A stretch of DNA of 64,000 nt from contig NC_046674.1 in NCBI RefSeq assembly GCF_003369915.1, forward strand, positions 26,973,657 through 27,037,656, read 5' to 3'. The DNA is from Drosophila miranda. Its lineage: Eukaryota > Arthropoda > Insecta > Diptera > Drosophilidae. Both the position numbers and the translations under genes were made by a program. The notes beneath the pieces were generated by a model. The model worked only from the letters and a program-made list of their open reading frames with translations, made no database searches and had not been told where the DNA came from. Shown one piece after another: positions 19,448 through 32,655 of the stretch (position 1 is its first letter; each line of letters opens with the position of its first letter).

Positions 19448-22400
19448 AACATACATTTTACCCACTCATCCGAACATTTTCATGAACACAACACACAAGA
19501 GCACACATTCCCTCATTGAGGCGACGGCTTACCTGAGCGACAATCTCGGCCGAAACGAGTCGGATCGAGCTAAGAGAAAGGCCATAAAAAGTCGCGGGCA
19601 GAGTCGAAGCCAAAGAGTTGCCAAATTCGTTGTAAAAACCAGATTCAGCGAAAAAACAAGATGGTATATGGCATAGATATAAAGAGAATGAACCTTAAAA
19701 AATGATGCCATAAAATATATCGACTGCTGCTGCCGATGCCGCTGTCCTGTCGCTCCTGTCGATCCTTTCGCTCCCTTCGCTATAATGAGCTCAGGACTTA
19801 AGATGCAATATTTGTGCAATCCTTTCATTGGACGACCTTGAGCGCGTTTTTTAAGGGAGTCAGGTAGAGCGCGGGTTCGAACGGGTTGCCATCCGCCATC
19901 CGTCACCCACTCCACGCACCCGTACATTTTCGTTTCGAGACCTACATTAGCTGTTGCCTAAAAAACGTGAAACGTTTTTTTGTTGTTTTTTATTGCATAA
20001 TGGACGCTTCGCGTGAAAAGTCCCACAATCCCTGCAAGCCCGCTGGCCCTGTGAAGAGCGCGTTTTTTAAGCGGCCATAAACAGGCACACCGTCTCTTAA
20101 AAAAGGGTTCGTTCGCTTTGGGTACGATCCGGTATGGTATGGAATGGTATGGTATCGTATGGTCCTTCCATTGTGACATCGATTTTTATATTGGTTCGCA
20201 GCAACACGGGAATACAAAGAAATCAGCGACTAATTGACTGAAAGGGGTTTTTACTTATTATATTGCTCGCTCTTTGCCTCGTTGCCTTGCCTTGCCAAAA
20301 AAAAAGAAAGGGTGACACGGCGGTTGGGTTCGGGGAATCGATGTTAACTCCTTGCCGGCACCTTTGTCTTAATGGGCAAACATCCTCAAATATTGTCATC
20401 CGCTGTACTTTTTCAGTACTTTTATTGGCGAAGCATGGACACAGAGCCATCCAAAAAGCCACCAAGAAAGATGAGTTCTCTCTGTCTCCTACTTTAAGAT
20501 TATTTTCTATATGGATACAAATATATGTAGATGCTGATTTTATAAAGGTTTATGGCCCTATTATAGTGAATATTTATAACATAGCTGGATCTGCTTCTAT
20601 AGAAAAGGCACCAGGGAACAGTATCGGATGATGCAATGCTCAGAGAACCACTATTTATAAGAAGCTTTTATCGCAGCTAGCACTATGCCAAGAGCAATCT
20701 ATGTTGATGTACATACCAAGCGATTACTGGCAGATGTCCGACACAATTGATGAAATGAGATTACTTTCAAATAGAATATTAGTTTGGCCAGTCCAGTCGT
20801 TTCATTCAGTTTTCAGCAGTTTTCCGTAGCCTAAGCCCATCAGACAATTCGGATGAAGAGTCTCTCATGCTAATGAGGAAGTAAGTATTGTAGATAGGAG
20901 CTGCTGTGCACTTGGCTTACGGATAACGAGGAAGTGAACGAGGCCCGGAACGGGAACGGGGACTGGGACGGGGATTACACGTGCTCCGACCCCGAAGGAC
21001 GAGTCCGAGACAAAAGCCTCTCTCGTCGTGGAGTGTGTTTGTGTAGAACCAAAAGACTAACCAGCCATGATCGCATCGAAACAGGGGATCTATCTCCAGT
21101 CCAGCCGTTCACTTGTTTGTTTTCATACCATATGCAAAGTGCACAAACGTAAGGGATAAGAACAGGAACAGGTATTGGATGAGGACTCCTTTGGGTTGTT
21201 CGGTTTTAGCCACTTCCGTAAACGGAAGTGCAGCGGAATGGCAGGAACGGGGGTAGGGGTAGGGGCATGGGCAGGGGAAAGAAGACTAAAAAAGACACAA
21301 GTTAAGTACATAGAGAGTAGAGAGGGTAAGGTAGGGTGCACAATGGACAATGACGGAGCTAGCTTCCGTCCTGTCCTCCTAGCGCTGCCATCAAATCCTT
21401 TTGCTAATTGTTATCCTATGCACTCCAGTCGCAGTTGCAGTTGCAGTCGCAGTATCCGTCTCAGTTCTATCCTCTTTTTGGCCGTAATCCTGGCAAAGGC
21501 TGCTCAATTATGGCATCTCTTTAATTGAGAGACGTCGGGCAGGCAGGATTCTTGCGGTTCATTCATGGTTACCCACCGAAGCGTGCACTGGGATCTCGCA
21601 GATATCAGAGATCAGAGGGAGCAGAGTATTGCATTACCCCATGCCAATTAGTGCGGTTTTGATTACCCAAATGACATTTGGCCCAGGCTGACGGGACTTG
21701 GCCGTGATTAGCCAGCCATCCGCAGCAAGCCTCTCAGAAAGCCTCTTCAAAGAGTGATGTCTACGTGTTGTAAAGTTCCTCAATCTCAACCCCATCGGAG
21801 CTGGTGCTTATCTGAAATTTGCTTAGTCCAAATAAGTCCCAATCGAACATTAAATATTGATCCTATTGATAGAAAGAAAGAGTTGGGAATGAGAGAGAGA
21901 GAGATAACATTTTGCTGTGACACAAGATTAGAGGGGGCTGGGCAGTGATCGATGGGAAGGAGTGCGAGAGACCCCACACAACATCCATAACAGCAATCGT
22001 ATAATGCACATCAAATCGCCTCTGACCGGACGAAGACAAAGCCCACAAAGACCTCAATGACCCCATGAGCCATGAGTGCTATTTAAATGGGCAAAACTAA
22101 CTTGCTACTTCCTTACGCCATTCGTATTGTAGCTGTTGTTCCATCCAGAAGATCCCAGAAGATGTGTCCGAGGTGTGGCTGCAGCAACGCCCATCAACGC
22201 TACGAAATGGTTGGGAAAATTCAAGACAAGACTAACAAAGAGGCAACATTTCATGGCTGATCATAGAGAGACTGGGACTCGTGGGAGATCGGAGATCACT
22301 GCTCAACGTATAGAACGGATAGATGATTCATTTTGCATGCATCATTCGTTTTGATGAACTGTCAACGTTTAGGCCATTGTTTGTATAGCAGACGCATACA

Positions 22401-24134
22401 TACATATTTATGAATCTCTGTGAACCGCTTTGGGTACAGTTATGCGCAGAATCTGACACATTTCTAATAACTCAACGAGAGAGTGTGTGGCATGTCAACC
22501 CGTAGCGGCATAGCGGCATAGCGGCACCCTCTAGCACCCTTTAGCTTCCTTTCCTTTCATTTGCTCACTTAATTTTATGCATTTTACTGTTGATTAGCTG
22601 CCATCTACCATTGTCCGGGTCCGGGAACCGTTAGCAGGCGGCAAATATCCGACATTCGGAACCCATTCGGAGTTAATCAAAGTGACGGGGATCGCATCGG
22701 ACCCACATAAAAAGAGTTGTTCCTATGTACGAGTATGCGGTATGCCCCCGACTCAGCCTTTGGACACAATCTATCAAGCGGCCCTTGAAATTTTAACACC
22801 TTTTTTTGGTTTTGTTTTTGTGTGTGGTGTTTCAGTCGTTTTTGTTCGATTCGCCCACAAAACTCCGTTAGGAGTACTCCTACTACTGCTACTCCTCCAG
22901 CGCATTGTTGGGCCCAGACAATTGCTGTCAAAATGACATTGCAGCGGTCTTCGGTCTACGGTTTACGGGGCTTCGATGCTCCTACCGGTTTATGGTTTAT
23001 GGATTTCAGATTTCGCTGTCCTGGCTGGTAATTGTGTCAATTGTCAGTTCGCACCATCAGCATATCCATCTCGCACGATCTTTGCTTCGCCAGAACGGAT
23101 GCAAGCCACAGAGATACAATCGAAATCAAACGGAAAAAAGGCAAACGGAAAAGGAATAGGATTTGAGAAAATGTTAAGCTGGACCCTGAACCTCATTCCG
23201 CATAACTCTTTTGCTGGGGACCAGGACCAATCGGCTGACAGTGACTCCTGGCCACTCGTAATATGAGCATTTAACCCTCTAAAGTCCTTGGCTCAGACAC
23301 GCCCATTGTATGATCTTTATTCTTCGTTCGTTCTTGGGTCGTTCGTTGTCTTCTCGAGAGCCACATTTGCCTTTGCCTTTGCCTTTTCCATTGCCAATTT
23401 TCAACTTCAACTGATTTTGTCCCATCTCGATTTCCTCGATTTTTTGTTCCGTTCACATGAAACTAAAAACGGGTCGGAACGGGAACGTGAACGGGAACTG
23501 GCATGCAACTCAAAATCCATGAGATTAAACGGTCTTTAAGCGGTTTAAGCCTTTTGTCCCGGAGTTTTGTAGGTGGCAAAAACTGTTCCTCGGTACCAAC
23601 AACTGGGAACACAACTCGGAACGGAACTGTCAACGGGAAAGTGCAAAATGGGAAATGCAAATGGCTACGCCATTGTCTTTGTCTGCAATTCTGGCAAAAA
23701 TTATGCCAGAGAATATCATTTCATAATTTTCATTTTCATCTTCAAGACACATTTTTTTTTTGTATTCCTGATTCCTGGAACAAGCAACGCAAATATTTGT
23801 CTACAGGACAGCAGATAGAAGGGACAGGGAACAACAAACAGCAACAGCGAACAGCAACAGCACACGAGACTACGCGACTACGAGACAAAGCCTGACTATC
23901 TGATCTGGCGGCCTCAAGTTAATCTCGCATAATATTGCGTGGCCCGGGAGCGTAAGTCCCCCAGGCACAAGTGCCAGATCAGATCCGATCCGATCTGTGC
24001 CTGCGAGGCGGCCAGATCTCGCTCAGACCTCACTGTCTGAGCAATCCGCGCGATCTTCACGGTCACGACCAGGGGCTAGATAAGCTGACTGAATGACTTC
24101 CCTAACTGAAAAGTTAAGCGCACGATTGAGCTCA

Positions 24135-24195
24135 GGTTAAGCTAAGGTCAAGGTTGAGCTTAGGTTAAGCTAAGGTCAAGGTTGAGCTTAGGTAG
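24135..24195. repeat. 28-bp tandem repeat
   Basis: GGTTAAGCTAAGGTCAAGG-type unit starting at 24135 and 24163 with a truncated third start at 24191. The two full units look identical. AGCTTAGG/CTAAGGT runs within the unit also give partial internal symmetry. Confidence 0.85.
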
Positions 24196-24620
24196 AGAGG
24201 TAGAGAGAGAGAGCCAACCCCAATCAAAATTAAGGACAAGTGGGGCAAAGGATTTCAATACATAAGTATTTTTTTGAAAACAGATTACTATTACACCCTG
24301 TATGGGCATATCCGTCTAAATATCCACCATGCTAAAAATCATTAAGCCCCATTTCTATCTAATTCTTCAGAGTAGTTACAACCATAATAATTTTTGAATT
24401 TATTGAAAGTAAACTAATTCAACCAATTGACATTTAACTTAATTAACTTTGATGTGAAATGTTGTATTTTAATAACCATGTTTTCCTTTACTAATAATAC
24501 ATAATAATAGAAATAATAATACAAGTTCTGTCACAAAGTCTACTTAAAATATTAAACTATCTGAAAAAATGCCATAAAATGTAACAGTATATTGGGAGCT
24601 ATTATCGCCGCGGATATTCG

Positions 24621-24923
24621 TAACGTAACGCCAGTAAAATAGTCCGATGCCCCTGCGGATTTAATACAAGAAAAAAACAGGAAAGGTTTTTGTGTCTATT
24701 AGCAACAAGAATGAACACTTAATATTTCATATATTAGTAAACAAAATTATATACAGATAGTCCTACCCAATTGGCACAGTTTTAAAATTTTGTAACCCAA
24801 CCTCGAAAAGGCTTTTGTTTTTGGTAACGTAACGTGAGGAGTACTTATTTACTATGCTACTAGGACTAAAAACTTTTACAAATTTGACGTTTTTATTCTC
24901 TTTTTTCAACCAACGTAACGTAA
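24621..24923. promoter_or_regulatory. Three copies of a TAACGTAACG motif
   Basis: The 10-mer or a close variant occurs at about 24621-24630, 24825-24834 and 24912-24921. The first and third are also followed by (A)TGCCAG or CCAG. The core ACGTAA is close to the PAR-bZIP palindrome TTACGTAA, the type of site bound by Giant-like factors. Regulatory use is inferred. Confidence 0.4.
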
Positions 24924-27339
24924 TGCCAGAATGGAAATGCCCATATCTCAAAAGTTACATGAATGCCTGAACAAGTAGGATAAGTTTTGTTTAAGAAAAG
25001 CTAATGCACTGCGACAGATGGACAACCATTTGCACAAGTATGGGTGAGCATTTGAAAACTCCCCTTGTTAGAGTAGAATACACCGTAGAAGGTAAGCTTA
25101 AACAGCAATGCCTGAGGCAGAGGTAAGTGTGTGTATGCGATCGATCGTTGCCATCATCGCCATGCTATGCCATCGACTCCATTGCCATTGCCACTGCCAG
25201 TGATTGCGCCATTTTGCCGTGCTTATCGTGAACGCATAACAATATCGTAAACTCCTCGTAATAAACCGAACTGGGACTGGGAAGCAGAGCGAGAGCGAGC
25301 CCAACCAATCAGAGCCGAACCCTTGTGCTCAACTTCATTCTCTAGCGCAACCACAGTCGGAGGGCCCTTAACACACCACCAGATTGAGTCTGCAGCAACT
25401 TCATTTTGTTTGCGGGATGAAAACGAGTTTTCGGGCAATGAAATCAGGGTCCATGGGTCCAACTTCATTAAAGCCAGAGACAGAGGCCTGGAGCAGGAGA
25501 AGGAGAGGGAGAGGGAGATATGGGAGATGGAGTTGGAGATGGGCTTAGGGAAAATGTGACAGCTGGGCCAGCTGACCCAGTCCATTGTCCAGCCGTGTGG
25601 GTGATGCTGCGAATGAGAGGGGAGTCTCTTGTATTTAATAAATAAATAGCAAGCAACAGACATACAGACAGACAGAGAGACAGCCAGAGAGACAGCATCG
25701 GGGGCAAATTTTCATTATTAGACATCGAGCCACAAATGAAAGGGTTCGGTCCGTCCCAGGGTCTCCCTGCCCTGTCCTGCTGTTGCTTAATGATAACAAA
25801 GACCGGATGGCGATGGGTTGATTACAAGTGGTCTATCGCTCAATGAGCTGTTGGCTGACCGCAATGCTGACCGCTGCTTTGGTCACTTTTGGCAATTTCC
25901 CAAAACTGTTTTCTCTCCTTCAAACGAAGCATCAACCCCTTCAGCTTTTTAGCTCCTCAGGACGGAGATACGAGTATTGGGGTGAAAGTTGGGGCTGTTT
26001 CCGGAATGACTCGAACACCCTGGACCACCCTTTGCCATTCATCAATTTGGCGCGTTGACACATTTATAGGGCCAGAGACAGTCGTGGAATTAGTTTGTCC
26101 CAAATTGGGCTGCCACCCCATCTCCAAATTCATCGATTTGGCGGGACCTGAAGATTAAGAGCACCTGCCCTCTTCGTATGCCTGTGCCTGTACCTATTTA
26201 TATCTATGTTCCTACTATTACTATCTTTCCATTGGCCATTGTCATTGATACTGAAAATATTTTGTCAATAAGCCGAGAAATTTGAGAAGAAACATTTCCT
26301 CAGCAATATTATAAGATTATCGGTGTCTAGCCAACCTCAAATTTGTGGCCAAACAAGTGGAAATGATGCGGAATCGGAATGAAAACGGTATGGGTATGTT
26401 CTGGCAGAAAGTAGATCAGATCACTTCCTGTGTTACCCTTCGCCGATTATCTTTTTGTCATTATCGGAACACATTCAGGGACGGGACTGTTTGCCAAATA
26501 AAGATCGTTGGAGCGTGGAAAAGAGTTTCTCATTCTGTGGTCATTCTGTAGAAGAAGTTCGCTTTCTTTCTATGGGAACTGACCTTCGAAGTATGTCGAT
26601 CCCCAGCCCCAGCCCTATCGCTATCCTTTTGAAAGGGCACTCTACATGGGCGATGGGAGTATATAATATAATCGTAAGTATGCACATATCTATACTTATC
26701 GTTCGGTGTATTGTTTGGTATGTCAGCGAAGACCATTAGGTAGGGTTTCCGAACAAATCGCTGGACACAAAGGGGAACACTCACATATGCCACGCCACTC
26801 ACTCCCAGCCCACACAATACACAACTGCTCTAAGATCTGCTTCGATTCAGCAGATCCCGTCCTAATGATCTTTGGTTCCGGTTGCTCTGTGTTCTTGCAT
26901 ACAATTTGCCACAAGTAATTCTTGCCATGATTAATTAACTCCGATGGCATTTGCATTTCCATTACCAATTCCATTACCATTTGAATCCCAACCGCCCGGA
27001 CTCTCTCGACTGTGGCTCATGTTGCGTTTTTGTTGTGCGGAGTGTAATCTGAGGCGCTCAATTTTTCGACGCATAATTAGCAGAGGACGAGGACATCAGG
27101 AAGAAAGTAGAGAACAGAGGCCTGGTCGGACCACTGGCTGTGGAATTGTTTCGCTGCACGAGCCACACTAATTGTTAGCAGAGGATCGTTTCAATGGAAC
27201 TCCTGTAGGAAAGTTCCTCAATAGCCTACAGCCTTCAGGCGCGATCCTCGATCCTTTCGCTCTGATCTGAGGTACATATATTATATACTCGTAGGATCTG
27301 CAGCTTGAATTGAATTTGGTCTCCAATATTGAGAAGTTG

Positions 27340-28245
27340 GTCCAGATTTAAGATTGTGATTATTTCAGTATGATGATCTGGTTGACATTATAATATGTTT
27401 AGCTGAAGAACCAATCTTAAGTTCATCATGTCAGCATTTATGTTGGTTGTTCTTGGCTGAATGATAATATTTATATTGCCAGTTGTAGCAGAAGCTAAGT
27501 TACTGGAGATAGTTTTGCTTTTCGAGGGATAATTGAGTTGATTTTGTCCCTAAATAATGTGTTTCTTGTATTAGGTACTTAATCAACATTAGTCCAATAA
27601 TGTTAAGGGAAGCTTAGTTACTTGTGGTAATTCCGCTTCCAGTATATTGATCGAGTTGATTTTGGAATATGTTCCCAAATTGTGGGTTTCCTATGTTAAT
27701 TAATTAATATTGTTCTTATATTGTTAAGAAAAGCTTAGTTACTTATGGTAACTCTGCTTCCAGTATATTGATCGAGTTGATTTTGGAATATGTTCCCAAA
27801 TTATGGGTTTCCTATGTTAAATAATCAATATTGTTCTCATATGTATAAGATAAGCTGAGTTACTTATGGTAACTCTGCTTCCAGTATATTGATCGAGTTG
27901 ATTTTGGAATATGTTCCCAAATTATGGGTTTCCTATGTTAAATAATCAATATTGTTCTCATATGTATAAGATAAGCTGAGTTACATGAGGTAACTCTCCT
28001 TTTAGTATGATGATCGAGTCGTTTTTCGAATATGTTCCTAAATTGTGGGTTTCCTACGTTAAGTATTTAATATCGTTATTATATTGTGAAGAGAAGCTAA
28101 GTTATTGAGATAGCTTTTATTTCAGTGGGATAATTGGGTTGATTGAACCTTAATTGTAGGTTCCCTATTTTATTTTATTAAAATCAGTCCCAAGCTTATA
28201 TACTTGTGATTTATCTGCTTTCAGTATGATGATCGAGTGCTTCCA
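27340..28245. repeat. Tandem array of ~121-bp units in the gt upstream region
   Basis: An AGTATATTGATCGAGTTG-type landmark recurs at 27367, 27524, 27641, 27762, 27883, 28004, 28124 and 28223. Spacings are 157, 117, 121, 121, 121, 120 and 99 bp. The central three units are nearly identical; the outer ones are diverged, a pattern typical of an array homogenised in its middle. Each central unit carries the inverted repeat (G)AGTTAC-N5-GTAACT(C). No coding potential. Confidence 0.92.
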
Positions 28246-31200
28246 TTTGGTATTTGCCGCAAAAGCCGATTTATTTTAGGAGATTCTGGTTAAATATACA
28301 AAGTTTTCCTTTTTAGACACATCAAAACATTCAACGGGAATGGTTCGTGCCTTTTTCCAAACTAGAGGGGTATATCATAGATGGAACAGAGAAACAGAGT
28401 TCCTTGAGAACATTCAATGCAGAAAGAATCACAGCCGAGCCGAGTCTGGCTTCCATTGTTTGGTCCCATTTATGAAAGATGCAAAAACAGCCAACTCATG
28501 CTTAAGTGGAAGGCTGCTTAATGAGCGACGGCCCTCGCTGTTGTGTCCAGTGCTCACTGTTCAGTGTCCAGTGTCCAATGTTCGGTGTCCAGTGTGGTCA
28601 GCAGCTGGAAGTGAACACATGTGGCAGAGACAGGGACCGGTGAAAGGATTCGGGGAGAGAGAGAGGATCTTTCTTTCATTCCCGCTAGAGCAGAGTAAAC
28701 AAACGCCACGCCGCACATCCTTATTAATCTCGAGGGGGCGTCAACGCACGCGTGCGTCTGGCGTGAATTGGATAGGGAGTCGCATCGCATCAGATCGGAT
28801 CGGACAGGGATTTAGATGGAAATTGCTCTGACTCTCTCCGCTTCCATCCTTCAAGTCCTAATACACAACATATTGCAACTTTATGTCGGGGAAATGCTAT
28901 TCGAAAAGCGATGTATGTATGTATTCGTTGTCTTGCACTTTGTTTTTCCAGCATGAATGGATGGGAAGGAGCAAAAGAAGGAGTAAGCGAGTAAATTCGG
29001 GTTCCCAGATCTGACTCGACTCTAAGGAAAACATTATAAGTGGGCACGTGTTTCTGCTTGGCCTGTGCCAGTCTCTCGGGGCTAGAGCGAGCCATACAAA
29101 CGATTTGTTTTTCTATGACCAACAGGCCTTTGGGCCGGAGAATCATCTTCGTTTGTGGTTTGTTTTTACAAATAAATATTTGTATTTATTTGCTTAACCG
29201 AAAAATTTATGTCGTCTTCCCAGGAAACCTCGGAACACCACAGAAATAGCCATAGCCATAGCCATAACCATAACCGCAACAGGAACTACATACAATGTTG
29301 TATAGGCGCCTATAGGCGAGCCTCTTAAGCCTTTCCAGCTGCCCAACGGAAGTGGATCTGGATGTGGATGGGGTCAGGCACGGACACGACTCACACATGT
29401 TTTGAAGCTTTCTGTTTGTCTCAGGCGCGCAATCAGCATTTGAAAGCTCACTAATACTGCTACATGGCCATGGCCATATTTATGTGTAGAAGTCAGCAGG
29501 AAGATTCTCTAAATGCAGATTATGATGATGGAAGATACGAACAGTATTGAAAGGAACTTTCAAGTCTGGAAATCGGTTGCATCTAGGCCCTTATGATACA
29601 ATACCCATTGAAATCCTCCTCCATTGTGATGCATAAGCTAATTGTGTGGGAAGGAGGGAAGGGGAATTGGTTGAGTCTTGAACAGGAAGAGTGGATGTGG
29701 ATGTGGACCGTCGAGCAGTGTCTTTGCTCTGGATTAGACTAATTTTTAAATGGAATTTCAAGCTGTTTGGTTCACACCAAACGAGTAGTAGACCTGTACC
29801 GAGCCGAACTGATTTGAGCTGATTTGATTCTCAGCCTGGGCCTGAGAGCCTGAGCCTGAGCCGAGCCCACGCCGAGCTGTGGGCGTGTGCGTGCCATGGA
29901 TTTCACACAGGAGATCTGTCGAGATCCAGGACGGCTTGCTCGAGTTGGCCAGGTCATCAGGTTCTTCGGCTCGCAGCATGACGAAAGGTAAATTTTGTAA
30001 ACAATTGTGCTAATTAAGCCAGCCCAATAAAAATCGGCTCACGGCGGTTCAGCTCACGGCTCATGGCTCGAGATGCAGGCCCTAGGATTGAGCACTTGAA
30101 CTAAATCCGGTAGCTTAAACGAGTTAAAGGAACTTGAACGGAACTTAATCCCATAAATTTGGGAAAAATACAATTTTAATCAGGTTAATTCGTGTGTAGC
30201 GCGACTGTTGCATGGCACTGGACTGGATCAGGACGAGGACCAGGTAGGCGCACGGACAGCCGAAAGGATTAGGCCATCCAGCCAAGGGATTTAGCGCAAA
30301 ACAGAGGTGAGTCTCGTCCATGCCCCTGTCGCTGTCTTGGCCTGATTATGAATGCGCGCCTGCGACATTTTAATTTAATCTCAGATTACGCACGGACTAC
30401 GACATCGGCGAATCGAGGCTGCCGGGGTAGAGGATGGTGCCGGGGAGCGAGCAATGGATCAGTCGTCCAGTCCACCAGATTAGGCCACTCGCCTGCTCGT
30501 ATATTGCCAAATAATGTTGCGGCTCTTACTCCGGCTTCTGCTACAGATCCGACCCCGAGCCCGGTCCAAGTTCAATTTATTGTTATGCACTACTTATTGC
30601 AAAAGTTTCACGTAAATCCGGAAGATTAGATCTTCAGATCCTCGGATCGGCGACCAACGAGCTCAACTGCTCACGAGCTTAGACCAATTGTTAGGTCAAT
30701 TGAAAAATTACTTGAGTAGAGGCTGTGACGATTATCTGGGCTGGGAATGGGAAATGGGATCACTGCCACAAGGATGTGAGATGCTGCATAGGTAGATCTG
30801 CTGAGGAGACTTGCGAAGCCACTGGTCAAGCCCACTAAAGCTAGTAGTGCCTCCGATGATCTCGCAGCACTCCCAGAGATGATCTCTAACGATCTGTCAA
30901 CGCTGAGCAGAGTGCACCGATCTTCCAGTCAGAGAGGGACTGATCAGCCTTGACTTTCGACCCTATCGCTTAAATATTTATAGATATAGATTATTTGATC
31001 CCAGATACATAATCAGTCTTTCATAAATGATCAATCTTTGAATACATCAGCTTGGGTATTTATTATTCGTTAGCGAAAGGCTCAGACTTCTGCAAGGCTC
31101 ATCACCCACTTAAAGGGGTGACCAAATTAAACGTCTCTTACCATAGTCTCCCATTCATTGAAAGTCAATCTGTACTATATTTTATCAGAGATGTATTTCC

Positions 31201-31779
31201 ACATTTCCTTGGCCAATCTTCAACAAAATCTTCTGTATGATTCAGAAATTCATTTTGAAATAGGGATCCAAGGGATCTCCAATCCAAGAGACTTAATTGT
31301 GGCTCAAGTCAGCCACGTGCTGGCCACGTGGAATTCGGGAATCGATCGATGAATCTCTGAATCGATCGTGCCGCCCCATAAGGGACTGGATTAGGGCCAT
31401 GAGCAAACACATTTCGCAGATCTTTGGCGAATTGTCAACACAGATGAAACGGGTTAGCGGGCCTGTAGGATAGCCCGAGCGAGAGCGGGAGGATGGGGGT
31501 AAAGGTAAACATACATACTATACAATACATGAGTCGATCAATCGCCTGGCGAATCAGACGCCGATCGGATCGGCCTGGGGTTGAAATCAGCAAAGTATCA
31601 CGATTAGGACGGGGATCACGATCACACATGCGCTGGCCGATGGCGTCCTGATTGACAGTTTTGCCTTCTCACCTGGCGGTGATGGCTCGGCAGATCGTGA
31701 TCGTGTGCCCTTCTTGCTTGCGATTGGAGTGTGCTCTACACGTGGCCAAGGACAAACATGGGCAGCAGTCTGATATATA

Positions 31780-31781
<2 letters not shown>

Positions 31782-31818
<37 letters not shown>

Positions 31819-31830
31819 GGAGAGAGAGAG
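31782..31830. repeat. (GA)n microsatellite
   Basis: Nearly uninterrupted GA repeat over 49 bp, with potential GAGA-factor binding. Confidence 0.9.
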
Positions 31831-32625
31831 GTCTTTGTGTGTTTAAGGCCCGCCCGTCGTTTGTTGTTGTCCTTCGTCTTTTTCTTGTGGATTTTGAGTT
31901 TCGATTTTTGTTGGTTTTTGTCTGTCTGATCTCTTTTTGTAGGATATTTTTACTTGATGCCTTTTTTTCTGCAATCGATTACAAGAAAATTATGATGTTC
32001 CCGAAGTATAATCTGGGTTGCGGCATCTAGAACCCCGAGCACCGGGTTATGCATCATTATTTGACTCTCACTTGACATCTCGATTGTTCGTAAAGAATGC
32101 AGGCACAATGCCTGGAACAACAAGATGCCAATTAGGAGCTGGCAGATTTCTGTTTCGGTTCTGCTGAGGATTAACCGTAGGTCCCAGCGGAGTGGAGCTT
32201 AGGCTTCGCGCCGATCCGATCCGAGCCTGCCTGTAAGCATTTCGATTGGGAATTGGGTGCTGTACTGGTTGTTGCCATTTTTAGCCAGCGCCATTTTGCT
32301 CAGCGGTTACGAGATTCGATTCACATCACGCAAGGGTTGCGTTGCCCAAGGGTTGAACGGGGTCCAGCGTCACCATCTAAGGGCTGTCATTGTCATCCCC
32401 CGTTTCTGCCACCCGTGCCACCCCAATCTGATTGCAATTCGCATGCCCATTTCCATTTCTGAATAGCGAGAACCAGAGAACACGTGTCGATGATTAAATA
32501 AAATGTTTGGCAATTCGTCTGGTCAAACTCTTTTCGCATCCATCCCATCGCCCACAGAAACTCCACTTCCACTCCGATTCCTTGCTCTTAAAACAGCAAA
32601 AGGCAAAGGGGGAATGACAGCATCG

Positions 32626-32655
32626 ATTCGATTCGATTCGATTCGATTCGATTCG
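32626..32655. repeat. (ATTCG)n microsatellite
   Basis: Six perfect pentanucleotide copies. Confidence 0.95.

Noticed and set aside
27340..28245. CRISPR-like array
   Set aside because: Repeats are contiguous ~121-bp units without short repeat/unique spacer alternation, in a eukaryotic genome.
28340..28831. 163-codon plus-strand frame in the gt upstream region
   Set aside because: It runs across the GTGTCCAGT minisatellite, has mixed low-complexity composition, and has no splice or promoter support.
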